Assembly: GCA_947303185.1 (NCBI GenBank)
Contig: CAMYXF010000016.1
Location: 1-42,778, forward strand
DNA: 42,778 bases
Direction: 5' to 3'
Source of the DNA: an uncultured Clostridia bacterium
Lineage (GTDB): Bacteria; Bacillota; Clostridia; Saccharofermentanales; Saccharofermentanaceae
The notes beneath the pieces are model-generated. The model saw only the letters and a list, made by a program, of their open reading frames with translations. It ran no database searches and was not told the origin of the DNA. How positions within the stretch are numbered: the stretch's first letter is position 1; each line of letters opens with the position of its first letter. Positions 9,044 to 16,245 of this stretch are shown piece by piece. A program made the position numbers and the translations under genes.

Positions 9044-10003
9044 TCAGATTATGTAGAACCAGGCGTCGTCCTGCTTGATCTCTTCTTTGACGTGCTTGTG
9101 GCCCGAAGAGTAATATTCCATCTCAGGATTCTTGATGCTGACTCTGGTGTCTGCAGGAACGGAACTAGTGATGAACGTGTTACCGCCGATGACGGAATTC
9201 TTTCCGATAGTTGTCTCACCGCCAAGGATCGATGCACCCGCATAAATGACGACGTTGTCTTCGATGGTCGGGTGACGCTTCTTGCCCGCAAGCTTCTGGC
9301 CGCCTCTTGTCGAAAGCGCGCCGATCGTAACGCCCTGGTAGATCTTGACGTTCTCGCCGATGATGGAAGTCTCACCTACAACGATGCCCGTGCCGTGATC
9401 GATGAAGAAATGCTTGCCGATCGTAGCGCCCGGATGGATGTCGATACCTGTTCTTGAATGCGCAAACTCGGTCATGAGTCTGGGAATTACCGGAACGTTC
9501 AAAAGATAAAGCTCGTGCGCGAGTCTGTATGTCGTGATAGCGATGATGCCGGGATATGCGAGTATGATCTCTTCAAAGCTGCTTGCGGCAGGGTCCCCGT
9601 CGTATGTGGCGAGAAGGTCGGACTCGACATATTCTCTTATCTGAGGGATCTTTTCGATAAAGGTGCTGCAGATGCGGTAGCTCTCTTCTTTTCGAGCGTC
9701 CTCAGTCATGGAACCTCTGAGCTTGCAGAAATCGAGCGCAACATAGACCTGCTTGTTCAGGCGGTAGAAGATGTCTTCGATCATTACCGCGAGCTCATTT
9801 CTGAGGTTGTAGGTCTTATACGTACGGTCCTTGAAGTAACCGGGATACATTACGAAAAACAGATTGTTTACGATGTCGATGATCTCATTGCGGTCAGGCT
9901 TGTTGAAGATATCCGTGGCGTCGATGTTCTTGCCTCCGTCGTAATCTCCGATGACCTTGCTGACGAGATTTGCTATCTCTTTTTCTCTCGAATTCTGCTC
10001 CAT
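9044..10003 (-). CDS. cysE: Serine O-acetyltransferase
   Basis: A 319-aa enzyme of the CysE/EpsC type that acetylates L-serine with acetyl-CoA to O-acetylserine, the first step of cysteine synthesis. The N-terminal helical part (1-180) is the longer EpsC form. The C-terminal left-handed beta helix shows hexapeptide repeats: GIDIHPGATIGKHFFIDHG with the catalytic HG-T-G loop, GVTIGALS, and GASILGGETTIGKNSVIGG. The Shine-Dalgarno is weak (purine-rich GAAAGCGAG). It has its own strong terminator. It fits with the metE/metF block as sulfur amino-acid metabolism, though it is transcribed separately. Confidence 0.95.
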   Translation of the reverse strand: MEQNSREKEIANLVSKVIGDYDGGKNIDATDIFNKPDRNEIIDIVNNLFFVMYPGYFKDRTYKTYNLRNELAVMIEDIFYRLNKQVYVALDFCKLRGSMTEDARKEESYRICSTFIEKIPQIREYVESDLLATYDGDPAASSFEEIILAYPGIIAITTYRLAHELYLLNVPVIPRLMTEFAHSRTGIDIHPGATIGKHFFIDHGTGIVVGETSIIGENVKIYQGVTIGALSTRGGQKLAGKKRHPTIEDNVVIYAGASILGGETTIGKNSVIGGNTFITSSVPADTRVSIKNPEMEYYSSGHKHVKEEIKQDDAWFYII

Positions 10004-10031
10004 TTCTTTGCTCGCTTTCTAAGTAGCTCGA

Positions 10032-10088
10032 TTACAGACTAATTATAATCTCTTATTTGGAAGGTAGAGTAACATCTATATCCTACCT
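10032..10088 (-). promoter_or_regulatory. cysE promoter with inverted repeat
   Basis: A minus-strand TATAAT (10047 to 10042) begins a 16-mer that recurs upstream of the SDR relic. The -35 zone is covered by an inverted repeat AGGTAG-N15-CTACCT (10062-10088), a possible repressor site. The regulator is unknown. Confidence 0.4.
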
Positions 10089-10156
10089 AGTCAATGTGTT
10101 TAGGGCCTTGCGGGCCGTTCCAAGCCATCTTTTAAAGCGTATTCTACCACATAAGC

Positions 10157-10747
10157 CTATATGTTCTCGAAAACAGCGACATCGCAGCTCATCCTGCCCT
10201 CACAAATTTTGTACCGGACATTCCCGACTCCGAGTTCGCTGAAAAATTCTTTGTAAGTATCCTCATCGAAATGCCTTTTGAAGCCTGCACCGGCCTTGTT
10301 GAAAACATCTGCGGCAACACTCCTGTTGAAGTTTATGTATGTGGGGATTACGATCGTTCCGCCGGGCTTTACGACTCTTTTTAATTCATCGATCGCTTTC
10401 TTAGGATCGTCCAGAAGATGGATCACATTAGCCGCGACGGCTTTATCGAAGCTGTTGTCTTCGTACTTGAGAGCAGTTATGTCGCCGCTCTCGACCAGGA
10501 CATTAGAGAACTTGCTGCACTTCTTCTTTGCCCGCTTGAGCATTCCGTCAGAAAAGTCTGTTGCGGTCAGGGCGTTTACGCAGGGCGCGATCTTCACGCT
10601 GAACATTCCTGTGCCGCACGCGCACTCCAAGACCTTATCGTCTTTATCCATCAGTGATGCGACGTAATCGGTCGTTCTTTCATTAGCCTTGCCGTTATAG
10701 ATATTTTCGACCAGATCGTAAACTCCGGAAATCTTACTCCAAAACAT
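10157..10747 (-). CDS. Class I SAM-dependent methyltransferase
   Basis: A 196-aa methyltransferase of the UbiE/Coq5 (Methyltransf_11) type. Motif I VLECACGTGMFS binds S-adenosylmethionine, the acidic residue sits in ATDFSDGML, and post-motifs are VAANVIHLLDD and VVKPGGTIVIPTY. I start at the ATG at 10747 because GAGGAGG lies 5 nt upstream; an ATG six codons earlier falls inside that ribosome binding site. The substrate is unknown. The ArsR-like operator upstream hints at a metal or metalloid stress link (compare arsenite methyltransferases), but the Cys set of ArsM is not seen. Confidence 0.9.
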   Translation of the reverse strand: MFWSKISGVYDLVENIYNGKANERTTDYVASLMDKDDKVLECACGTGMFSVKIAPCVNALTATDFSDGMLKRAKKKCSKFSNVLVESGDITALKYEDNSFDKAVAANVIHLLDDPKKAIDELKRVVKPGGTIVIPTYINFNRSVAADVFNKAGAGFKRHFDEDTYKEFFSELGVGNVRYKICEGRMSCDVAVFENI

Positions 10748-10762
10748 AAGCGCCTCCTCTAA

Positions 10763-10825
10763 CATATGAGTAGCTATTCATATGAATAACTGTTCATATG
10801 TTATCACGGACTTATGATTTGTCAA
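10763..10825 (-). promoter_or_regulatory. Methyltransferase promoter with three phased CATATG operators
   Basis: Minus-strand promoter TTGACA (10825-10820), 16 nt, TAACAT (10803-10798). CATATG occurs at 10763, 10779 and 10795, exactly 16 bp apart. The middle copy sits in the perfect palindrome TATTCATATGAATA (10775-10788), typical of ArsR/SmtB-family operators. The operator overlaps the -10 and the start of transcription, so repression is expected. Confidence 0.6.
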
Positions 10826-10831
10826 CCTGCG

Positions 10832-10849
10832 TGACAGCCGGTGCTGTCA
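10832..10849. repeat. Perfect inverted repeat TGACAGC/GCTGTCA
   Basis: Seven-base arms flank CGGT. No T-run follows on either strand, so it is more likely a protein site than a terminator. It lies between the methyltransferase promoter and the zinc-locus promoter. Confidence 0.5.
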
Positions 10850-10913
10850 AATCAAGTCTTTCTTCTCACCTTTTACGGGATAAATGCTTGTGGCTCATGT
10901 CATGTATGAGGCC

Positions 10914-10957
10914 TTGACTTTGCGCCGTTCAGACTTATAATTGAGAACGGTTCTCAA
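10914..10957 (+). promoter_or_regulatory. Sigma-A promoter overlapped by a Fur/Zur-type box
   Basis: TTGACT (10914-10919), 16 nt, TATAAT (10936-10941). Directly overlapping the end of the -10 is the palindrome TTGAGAACGGTTCTCAA (10941-10957). This contains a 7-1-7 dyad TGAGAAC-G-GTTCTCA as used by Fur-family repressors. With a His-rich metal-binding lipoprotein downstream, Zur is the most likely regulator. Confidence 0.78.
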
Positions 10958-10984
10958 ATTCGAATTAGAAAGAAGTGTGCGCGC

Positions 10985-11320
10985 TTGCGTCCGATAAACA
11001 AGACAACCGCTTCACGCAGAACGGGATTCAGAAAGATGGCGGCATCCCTGACTGTATTGGTGCTGCTCTTTGTTCTGCTGTTTTCCATAAGCTATGTCAC
11101 ACTCGAATCAGACCACGACTGCTGCGGCGAAGAATGCCACGTCTGCGAGTGCCTTGAAGCATGCGGCAACGCACTCCGCTTATTCCGCACCGGCACAGGC
11201 TCAGCCGTTCACGCAGCCATCACCACACACGCAATCTTCTTCGTTATCACGATAGTTTTCGCATCCGCCATATTCGGCAAAGAAACACCAGTCTCAGACA
11301 AGATACGTCTGAACATTTGA
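10985..11320 (+). CDS. Small Cys/His-rich membrane protein of a zinc-uptake locus
   Basis: A 111-aa protein from a TTG start with GAAAGAAG 9 nt upstream; an ATG at codon 18 is an alternative. One N-terminal membrane helix (about 19-42) leads to a short outside loop, DHDCCGEECHVCECLEAC, dense in Cys, His and acidic residues. A second helix follows (about 76-98). Similar small proteins with a DHxCxGxxCxxC motif are known beside zinc ABC transporter genes in Clostridia. A metal-binding or sensing role is inferred. It is first behind the Fur/Zur-type box. Confidence 0.75.
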   Translation: MRPINKTTASRRTGFRKMAASLTVLVLLFVLLFSISYVTLESDHDCCGEECHVCECLEACGNALRLFRTGTGSAVHAAITTHAIFFVITIVFASAIFGKETPVSDKIRLNI

Positions 11321-11375
11321 TATACCTCTCCCACGGAAAAATCACACATTAAGGGATCATCTCAAAAGCATCTCT

Positions 11376-11500
11376 GTATTTTTCAGTTCAAAGTTCATTT
11401 GCTAACTGAAAACCTAACTGAATATACGAGAGTTTAAGCATATGTCCGGTTCAAAATTCAGTTGCCAACTGAAAAACAAACTGAAATTTTAACTGACATA
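11376..11500. repeat. 75-bp-period hairpin pair of TTCAGTT/AACTGAA heptamers (array G)
   Basis: TTCAGTT occurs at 11382 and 11457. AACTGAA occurs at 11404, 11416, 11467 and 11479, with AACTGAC at 11491. Equivalent copies are exactly 75 bp apart (11382/11457, 11404/11479, 11416/11491). Each unit forms a hairpin with a 15-nt loop: arms TTTTCAGTT/AACTGAAAA in the first, AAAATTCAGTT/AACTGAAATTTT with a 1-nt bulge in the second. It lies in the gap between the small membrane gene and the metal-binding lipoprotein gene. Confidence 0.75.
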
Positions 11501-11552
11501 ACGGACAGCACTTCTTTTGAGATCCCTTGTTCCCAATTTGGAGGTATATATT

Positions 11553-12590
11553 TTGAAAAAGCTTTTATCCGTATTTACGGCACTCTCTTTAACAGCAGGC
11601 TGCGTCACCGCATGCAGCACAAACAAGGCTCCCGAAGCCCTCGAAAATAAGAACTTACAGATAGTCACAACCATCTTCCCTGAATACGACTGGGTAATGA
11701 ACATCCTCGGAAACAACCCGGCAAACGCCGAAGTCACCATGCTTCTCGATAACGGCGCAGACCTTCACAGCTACCAGCCCACGGCATCAGACATCATGAA
11801 GATCTCAACATGCGACGTATTTATTTACGTCGGCGGAGAATCTGACGAGTGGGTCGACGACGTCCTCAAGGAAGCAACAAACAAGGACATGGTCGTAATC
11901 AACCTCATGGATGAACTCGGTAGTGCAGTCAAGGAAGAAGAGATCATCGAAGGCATGGAAGGACATGATCACGAACACGAACATGACCATGATGAAGATG
12001 AGGATCATGATCACGACCATGAACACGAGCACCATCACGAAGAAGGCGAGATCGAATACGATGAGCACGTATGGCTCTCTTTGAAGAACGCAGCAGTTCT
12101 CGTCGCAAGCATTTCCGAAGCAATCGCAAAAGCTGATTCCACAAACGCAGAAATATACCGCGCAAACGCATCCGCTTACATCGATAAGCTCAACGCACTC
12201 GATAAAGAATATTCCGACATGGTAAGCGCGGCAGCACGCAACGTGCTCGTTTTCGGAGACAGGTTCCCTTTCAGATACATGATCGACGACTACAGCCTCG
12301 TTTACTATGCAGCTTTCGTCGGATGCTCAGCAGAGTCTGAAGCAAGCTTTGAGACGATCACTTTCCTTGCAGGAAAAGTCGATGAGAATTCACTCACATC
12401 AGTCATGACGATCGAAGGCAAGGAACACAAGATCGCTGAGACAATAATCAGCAACACGACAACGAAGGACCAGAAGATCTTAACTCTCGATTCCATGCAG
12501 ACAACGACAATGGCTGACGTTAAAAACGGAACAACATACATTTCCGTAATGGAAAGCAATTACGAAGTACTTAAGGAAGCACTTAACTGA
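11553..12590 (+). CDS. Zinc/manganese ABC transporter substrate-binding lipoprotein
   Basis: A 345-aa cluster A-I (ZnuA/TroA, PF01297) metal-binding lipoprotein. I choose TTG at 11553 because GGAGG lies 8 nt upstream; the longer reading frame lacks one. The signal peptide ends with a lipobox (LTAGC). Metal-site residues are His in NGADLHSYQP (about 72), a histidine/acidic-rich loop (HDHEHEHDHDEDEDHDHD, about 143-165), and His in YDEHVWLSLKN. The His-rich loop is typical of zinc-specific members. It should deliver zinc to a membrane permease, but no permease or ATPase gene is nearby, so the partners must lie elsewhere. Confidence 0.93.
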   Translation: MKKLLSVFTALSLTAGCVTACSTNKAPEALENKNLQIVTTIFPEYDWVMNILGNNPANAEVTMLLDNGADLHSYQPTASDIMKISTCDVFIYVGGESDEWVDDVLKEATNKDMVVINLMDELGSAVKEEEIIEGMEGHDHEHEHDHDEDEDHDHDHEHEHHHEEGEIEYDEHVWLSLKNAAVLVASISEAIAKADSTNAEIYRANASAYIDKLNALDKEYSDMVSAAARNVLVFGDRFPFRYMIDDYSLVYYAAFVGCSAESEASFETITFLAGKVDENSLTSVMTIEGKEHKIAETIISNTTTKDQKILTLDSMQTTTMADVKNGTTYISVMESNYEVLKEALN

Positions 12591-12599
12591 GGATAAAAA

Positions 12600-12634
12600 C
12601 CGGCATCTGCAATTAAGCGGATGCCGGCTTTCTT
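12600..12634 (+). terminator. Terminator after the metal-binding lipoprotein gene
   Basis: CCGGCATC pairs with GATGCCGG over a 12-nt loop and is followed by CTTTCTT. It lies between the substrate-binding gene and the next lipoprotein gene, so the latter may be only partly read through. Confidence 0.75.
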
Positions 12635-12650
12635 ACGAATGGAGGTCACT

Positions 12651-13238
12651 ATGAAAAGAGCAATTTGCCTTATATCATGCGCAGCAATTCTTTTGTCAAC
12701 AGGATGCACCAGAAATAACCCAAGCAGCAGAGTCGGAAGCCAGCCCACAGGAGCCAAGGACGTTATTGAATCGCAAATCGCAGCAGCAGAAAGCACGACT
12801 GTTTCTGAAACCACGACCTCCCTTCCCTCCGAAGAAACAACGACCGTTACCGAATCCGTTACGGAGACACCGGCGGAAACTACAACCAACGACGAATACG
12901 ATATCGACCTCACAATAGATAACGCTGACCTGATCTACGCCGAAGTTTTCGCAATGGTCTATACGCCTGAAGATTACGTCGGCAAAACCGTCAAGATGAA
13001 AGGCCAGTTCGTCTTCTATTACGATGAGGAAGCCGGAATGTATTATTACGCCTGTCTCATCAAGGACGCCATGGCATGCTGCGCTCAGGGCCTTGAATTC
13101 ATTCCTGCCGGCGACTGCGTATATCCCGACGATTTCCCGCCTGCAATGACCGAGATCAATGTAACAGGCACATTCAATATTCTCGAAGATAACGGCGAGA
13201 CTTACGTCGCATTAACTGACGCCGTTTACTACTGGTGA
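12651..13238 (+). CDS. Lipoprotein with TIGR03943-like OB-fold domain
   Basis: A 195-aa lipoprotein. ATG at 12651 has GGAGG 5 nt upstream, and the lipobox is LSTGC. A Thr/Glu-rich linker (about 45-80) leads to a compact domain with YVGKTVKMKGQF, FLV-like CLIKDAMACCAQGLEF and INVTGTF. This resembles the C-terminal OB-like domain of the TIGR03943/YcgQ family, which pairs with DUF318-type permeases in zinc homeostasis. The CC pair could bind metal. Its place just after the zinc-binding lipoprotein supports a zinc-related role, which remains inference. Confidence 0.75.
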   Translation: MKRAICLISCAAILLSTGCTRNNPSSRVGSQPTGAKDVIESQIAAAESTTVSETTTSLPSEETTTVTESVTETPAETTTNDEYDIDLTIDNADLIYAEVFAMVYTPEDYVGKTVKMKGQFVFYYDEEAGMYYYACLIKDAMACCAQGLEFIPAGDCVYPDDFPPAMTEINVTGTFNILEDNGETYVALTDAVYYW

Positions 13239-13422
13239 CCTTCACCGTCTCCGCGAAAACCAAATCGTAGCGCTCGTGATCCTCAAGTTCGTCAAACCGA
13301 AAGGCTGATCAGGATCAACTCAAATAAATAATTTGTTCTGTTTATGCAAAATCATGAAGTTGCAGGTGCTTCACGGATTTGGACCATCGTGTATGATTCA
13401 ATTCCGGCTTATCACCCCGGCT

Positions 13423-13947
13423 TCATGATTTATCCATTACAAGATAATCACCCGTTGAACCGGAATATATTTCATAGTAAACGGTGTCATCATTGCCGGG
13501 CATTTCGTATACGAAACTGACACTCCTTGTCTCGCCCTCAATAGTAACGAAAGCTCCTTCATCACTTACATCAACAGGTCTAAGATCAGCTGACCGATAG
13601 TATGCTTCTCCTGTCCATACATATCTGTCGTCACCGATGGTAATCTCAATTTCTTTCCCTTTGTAATACTCCAGTCTTCTCATCCGCATAGCGTTCTGAA
13701 CGCACACGATATAACCGAATCCCGCAACGTAAAGATAAACAATGATAAAACCTATTCCAAGCAGGAATGTAAACTTCTTTTTGCGGAGCAGTATCAGAAT
13801 AACGATAAACACAATGCCGAGTGCAGCAAGTGCAAAATAAGGAATATACGAACTGGAGTATCCGACAGCCTTAGCCGTCCCCTGGATACTTAACAGTACT
13901 CCGATTCCCAATATTATGCTTTCAATTATTGCTGCTCTTGTTCTCAT
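13423..13947 (-). CDS. Membrane protein of unknown function
   Basis: A 174-aa protein with three hydrophobic helices in the first half (about 9-27, 35-55 and 60-83). A soluble C-terminal domain of about 85 residues follows, rich in Tyr, Glu and Asp. I do not recognise the family. It starts 19 nt after the Rpn nuclease stop on the same strand and so is probably its operon partner. Only a weak AAGGG precedes the ATG. Confidence 0.65.
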   Translation of the reverse strand: MRTRAAIIESIILGIGVLLSIQGTAKAVGYSSSYIPYFALAALGIVFIVILILLRKKKFTFLLGIGFIIVYLYVAGFGYIVCVQNAMRMRRLEYYKGKEIEITIGDDRYVWTGEAYYRSADLRPVDVSDEGAFVTIEGETRSVSFVYEMPGNDDTVYYEIYSGSTGDYLVMDKS

Positions 13948-13966
13948 AAGCCCTTAATTCAATTAC

Positions 13967-14752
13967 TCAGGCTGACTTATTACCTGCAAGCTCCCTAACC
14001 TTTTCAAGTGACAGACCGGAATAATCAGCAATCTTCTCAAGCGATAATTCGCCATCGCTAATCATCTTTCTTGCAGTCTCAATTCTTACTTCATCTCTCA
14101 TTTCATCTAATACGCTTCCCATTTTATCTACTCCTTCCTCAGTTTCCTTATAATGTCTAACCCTTTCCGACAGCTCCTTGTAATTCATGTCTTTCGCATC
14201 TGTGCAATAGAAGTCACTCATTAATCTTCCAAGAGCAGTATCCTTGGTTTTCATTGATCCGTTCACGTATATTATATGCTCGCCGTCATCAAATTGCACA
14301 TGAGCCTCGCTTATGAAACGTTCTATGTGATAGATAGGCATATTCAAACCAAGCACATCGTTCTCTGTGATAAATATCACATAGCTTTCGCGAAGATCTG
14401 TGAAATCGTCACCTTGTTTCAGCATATCCGAATCAACCATACTTGAGTGATATCTTGCACGTTTCCGGTGAGCGCCTTTGTCTGTTCTCTGAATCTCGAT
14501 GTCGTATTTCTTTCCGTCTTTGTCTGTGGCATAGATGTCCAGACGGAGATCGCGGCCCTGAAGATTCTTCATTACTTTCTGCGCCTTTACTTCTGAGACT
14601 TTCAGATCGTCTCTGTCCAGGATTATCTTCAAAAGAAGTTCCGCGCCTTCAATGTAACCGTCAAAACAGATGGTCATGAAATCATCGTCGATGAGGCGGA
14701 GTGCGTGCAATCTCTTGAGATCTTCCGGATCATGTTGTTTTTTACAACACAT
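13967..14752 (-). CDS. Rpn/PD-(D/E)XK nuclease family transposase-like protein
   Basis: A 261-aa member of the Rpn/TIGR01784 family (PF12784, PD-(D/E)XK nuclease family transposase). The nuclease core motifs are LRLDIYATDKDGKKYDIEIQ (the D...ExQ catalytic pair) after an upstream Glu. The C-terminus carries a helix-turn-helix-like ending, LSLEKIADYSGLSLEKVREL. Rpn proteins promote RecA-independent recombination and some act in phage defence. A close paralogue lies at 26043-26837, with the tail of a third at 25741-25839. All share the ending VRELAGNKSA. AGGAAAGGAAG lies upstream of the ATG. Confidence 0.88.
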   Translation of the reverse strand: MCCKKQHDPEDLKRLHALRLIDDDFMTICFDGYIEGAELLLKIILDRDDLKVSEVKAQKVMKNLQGRDLRLDIYATDKDGKKYDIEIQRTDKGAHRKRARYHSSMVDSDMLKQGDDFTDLRESYVIFITENDVLGLNMPIYHIERFISEAHVQFDDGEHIIYVNGSMKTKDTALGRLMSDFYCTDAKDMNYKELSERVRHYKETEEGVDKMGSVLDEMRDEVRIETARKMISDGELSLEKIADYSGLSLEKVRELAGNKSA

Positions 14753-15011
14753 TGCATTTACTTCCTTTCCTGTTTATTTGTACCTTCATCAACCATGCAA
14801 TTAGAATAGCAATGTAGAATTAGCATATCAGCGGCTTTCAAGCTGGTTGTCCTCATATCGGGAAACATAATTCTTGACTTGTCCCCAAAAGCGAATTGCA
14901 AGGAGCAATCTGTTGTTTACAGTCTGTTTTGAGGACAATTGCGATTGAAAATCTTGATAAATATTTGTGTAGTTATATAGTCAATGTATTGATGAATTTC
15001 GAGGTGCTCAC
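14753..15011. promoter_or_regulatory. Divergent intergenic region upstream of the Rpn and Phd-GNAT genes
   Basis: Plus-strand TTGATA (14954-14959), 16 nt, TATAGT (14976-14981) is a likely promoter for the antitoxin-GNAT pair. A nine-base inverted repeat TTGTCCTCA (14847) / TGAGGACAA (14930) and a smaller ATTGC/GCAAT (14895-14909) lie upstream and could bind the antitoxin. No gene is seen. Confidence 0.4.
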
Positions 15012-15269
15012 ATGTTACAGATAAGACCTGTCTCTGAAGTTCAGGATAATTTTTCTGACATTGAAAAGTGCGTACAGAATGGTGATACTGTTCTTCTGAC
15101 AAAGAACGGAATCAGCTCTATGGTTGTAATGAGTGCAGAATCTTATTCGCGCCTTGTCGGACCGGAAGAATGCTTAATGGATATTACGGATTCCATTGCT
15201 GAATCTTCAGATGTCAGACTCACTCATGATCAGGTATTCGAAGGACTGCGAAAAACGATTAATGGATAA
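15012..15269 (+). CDS. Phd/YefM family antitoxin
   Basis: An 85-aa protein with the Phd/YefM N-terminal fold: IRPVSEVQDNFSDIEKCVQNGDTVLLTKNGISSMVVMSAESY. Members bind DNA as dimers and neutralise a toxin with their C-terminal helix (about 55-85 here). GAGGTG precedes the ATG. Its stop codon overlaps the start of a GNAT acetyltransferase by 8 nt rather than a RelE/ParE or Doc toxin, so the pair is translationally coupled. Confidence 0.9.
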   Translation: MLQIRPVSEVQDNFSDIEKCVQNGDTVLLTKNGISSMVVMSAESYSRLVGPEECLMDITDSIAESSDVRLTHDQVFEGLRKTING

Positions 15270-15723
15270 TATCAACATGAACTACGCCTACGAGATGACA
15301 TATACACACAAGACAACGGACCGCTCTTCGGTACATTTGTTGCCGTACGGATCAGTCTTTAAAAACGACTACCGGAAACTCTATAACGAGTGCTATCACG
15401 AGATGCGTGAAGCGCTGGGAATCAAGCCCTACGACTTCATTCAGGATGATTCGTTTTTCGATGAAGGAATGGACCAGGTTTTCATTCTACTAAAAGACGA
15501 CAAACTCATCGGGAGCGTTGCGCTCAAAGGCAATGAGATCGATGACCTGCTCGTTAAGAAAGAATATCAGGGCCAGGGTTACGGCAGACATATCCTTTTG
15601 TGGGCGCTCGAAAACATTAACTCCGACACCGTTATCCTTCACGTTGCCGAATGGAATCAACGCGCTCTAAACCTCTACAAGAGCGTCGGATTTGAAGTTA
15701 CGAAAACAATAGAGATCAGTTAA
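15262..15723 (+). CDS. GNAT N-acetyltransferase coupled to a Phd antitoxin
   Basis: A 153-aa GCN5-related acetyltransferase. The start is ATG 15262, sharing ATGGATAA with the antitoxin stop. Motif A is VKKEYQGQGYGRHIL (the Q/RxxGxG/A acetyl-CoA loop), and the C-terminal WNQRALNLYKSVGFEV motif B is typical. It could be a conventional small-molecule or protein acetyltransferase, or a toxin acetylating aminoacyl-tRNA as GNAT toxins do. Known GNAT toxins pair with ribbon-helix-helix (DUF1778) antitoxins, so a Phd partner would be unusual. The toxin role is inference. Confidence 0.85.
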   Translation: MDNINMNYAYEMTYTHKTTDRSSVHLLPYGSVFKNDYRKLYNECYHEMREALGIKPYDFIQDDSFFDEGMDQVFILLKDDKLIGSVALKGNEIDDLLVKKEYQGQGYGRHILLWALENINSDTVILHVAEWNQRALNLYKSVGFEVTKTIEIS

Positions 15724-15749
15724 AAAAGGCCTCGCGAAAATGCGAGGCC
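15722..15749 (-). terminator. Terminator between convergent genes
   Basis: GGCCTCGC pairs with GCGAGGCC over six bases. Read on the minus strand it is followed by six T residues and so serves the lipoprotein gene ending at 15787. On the plus strand it lacks a T-run but may also slow transcription of the GNAT gene. Confidence 0.82.
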
Positions 15750-15786
15750 GGATCATCAATTTACAACATCTTGAAAACGAATACCC

Positions 15787-16194
15787 TTACTTCTTCGCCA
15801 CAAACACAACCTCATGTTCATCATCTATCTTCACGGTCAGTGAGTTGCCCGCGATAAATACATCTACCGATTTATCGGAGTTGGGACTGTGAAGTCTGTA
15901 GTTACAGTCGTCGATCTTTTCTACTTCGCCTGTGTATTCTTTGTCGGGAACGATATTTATCGTATAAGTAGATCCGTCAGATGAGAAATGCGGATTGTTC
16001 TTATCGCTGATAAAAATGTATCTGGGAACGTATTCACCATGGCTTACGAGATGGTCGTAAGTCCATTCGGCGGTGATGGAAGCCTGCGGAGCATTCTCGT
16101 TTACCTTGCTTTTCATTTCGCCGCATGCGGTAAATCCAAGCAGGACCGCAAGACTTAAAACAACTACGATTACTTTCTTGAAAACCTTAGACAT
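15787..16194 (-). CDS. Small secreted lipoprotein, unknown
   Basis: A 135-aa lipoprotein with basic N-terminus, hydrophobic core and lipobox GFTAC (Cys about 24). The mature domain of about 110 residues is predicted mostly beta and has no recognised family. It follows the transglutaminase-like gene on the same strand. Its ribosome binding site AGGAG lies inside the 3' arm of the perfect hairpin at 16201-16225, so translation may depend on that structure being open. Confidence 0.75.
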   Translation of the reverse strand: MSKVFKKVIVVVLSLAVLLGFTACGEMKSKVNENAPQASITAEWTYDHLVSHGEYVPRYIFISDKNNPHFSSDGSTYTINIVPDKEYTGEVEKIDDCNYRLHSPNSDKSVDVFIAGNSLTVKIDDEHEVVFVAKK

Positions 16195-16200
16195 AAAAAT

Positions 16201-16225
16201 ACTCCTGTAAAATCCTTACAGGAGT
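16201..16225 (-). terminator. Perfect hairpin that doubles as terminator and RBS mask
   Basis: Ten-base arms ACTCCTGTAA/TTACAGGAGT flank five bases. On the minus strand the stem is followed by ATTTTTATG, terminator-like for the upstream transglutaminase gene. The 3' arm also holds the AGGAG Shine-Dalgarno of the next gene, 7 nt before its ATG. Confidence 0.65.
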
Positions 16226-16245
16226 AATTATATCAGTATTTATGT

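Noticed and set aside
11805..12171. Minus-strand frames with hydrophobic or His/Asp repeats opposite the zinc-binding lipoprotein
   Set aside because: These are antisense of the His-rich loop, with no start signal.
13240..13307. Possible remnant reading ALVILKFVKPKG after the OB-like lipoprotein gene
   Set aside because: About 20 codons look protein-like, but no family could be recognised and there is no start or further similarity.
13349..13431. Inverted repeat AAATCATGAAG/CTTCATGATTT as an attachment site or element end
   Set aside because: The arms are 61 bp apart, one overlaps a gene end, and no mobile gene lies between them.
13967..14752. Rpn genes as insertion sequences
   Set aside because: No terminal inverted repeats or target-site duplications were visible around either intact copy, so they are kept as genes.
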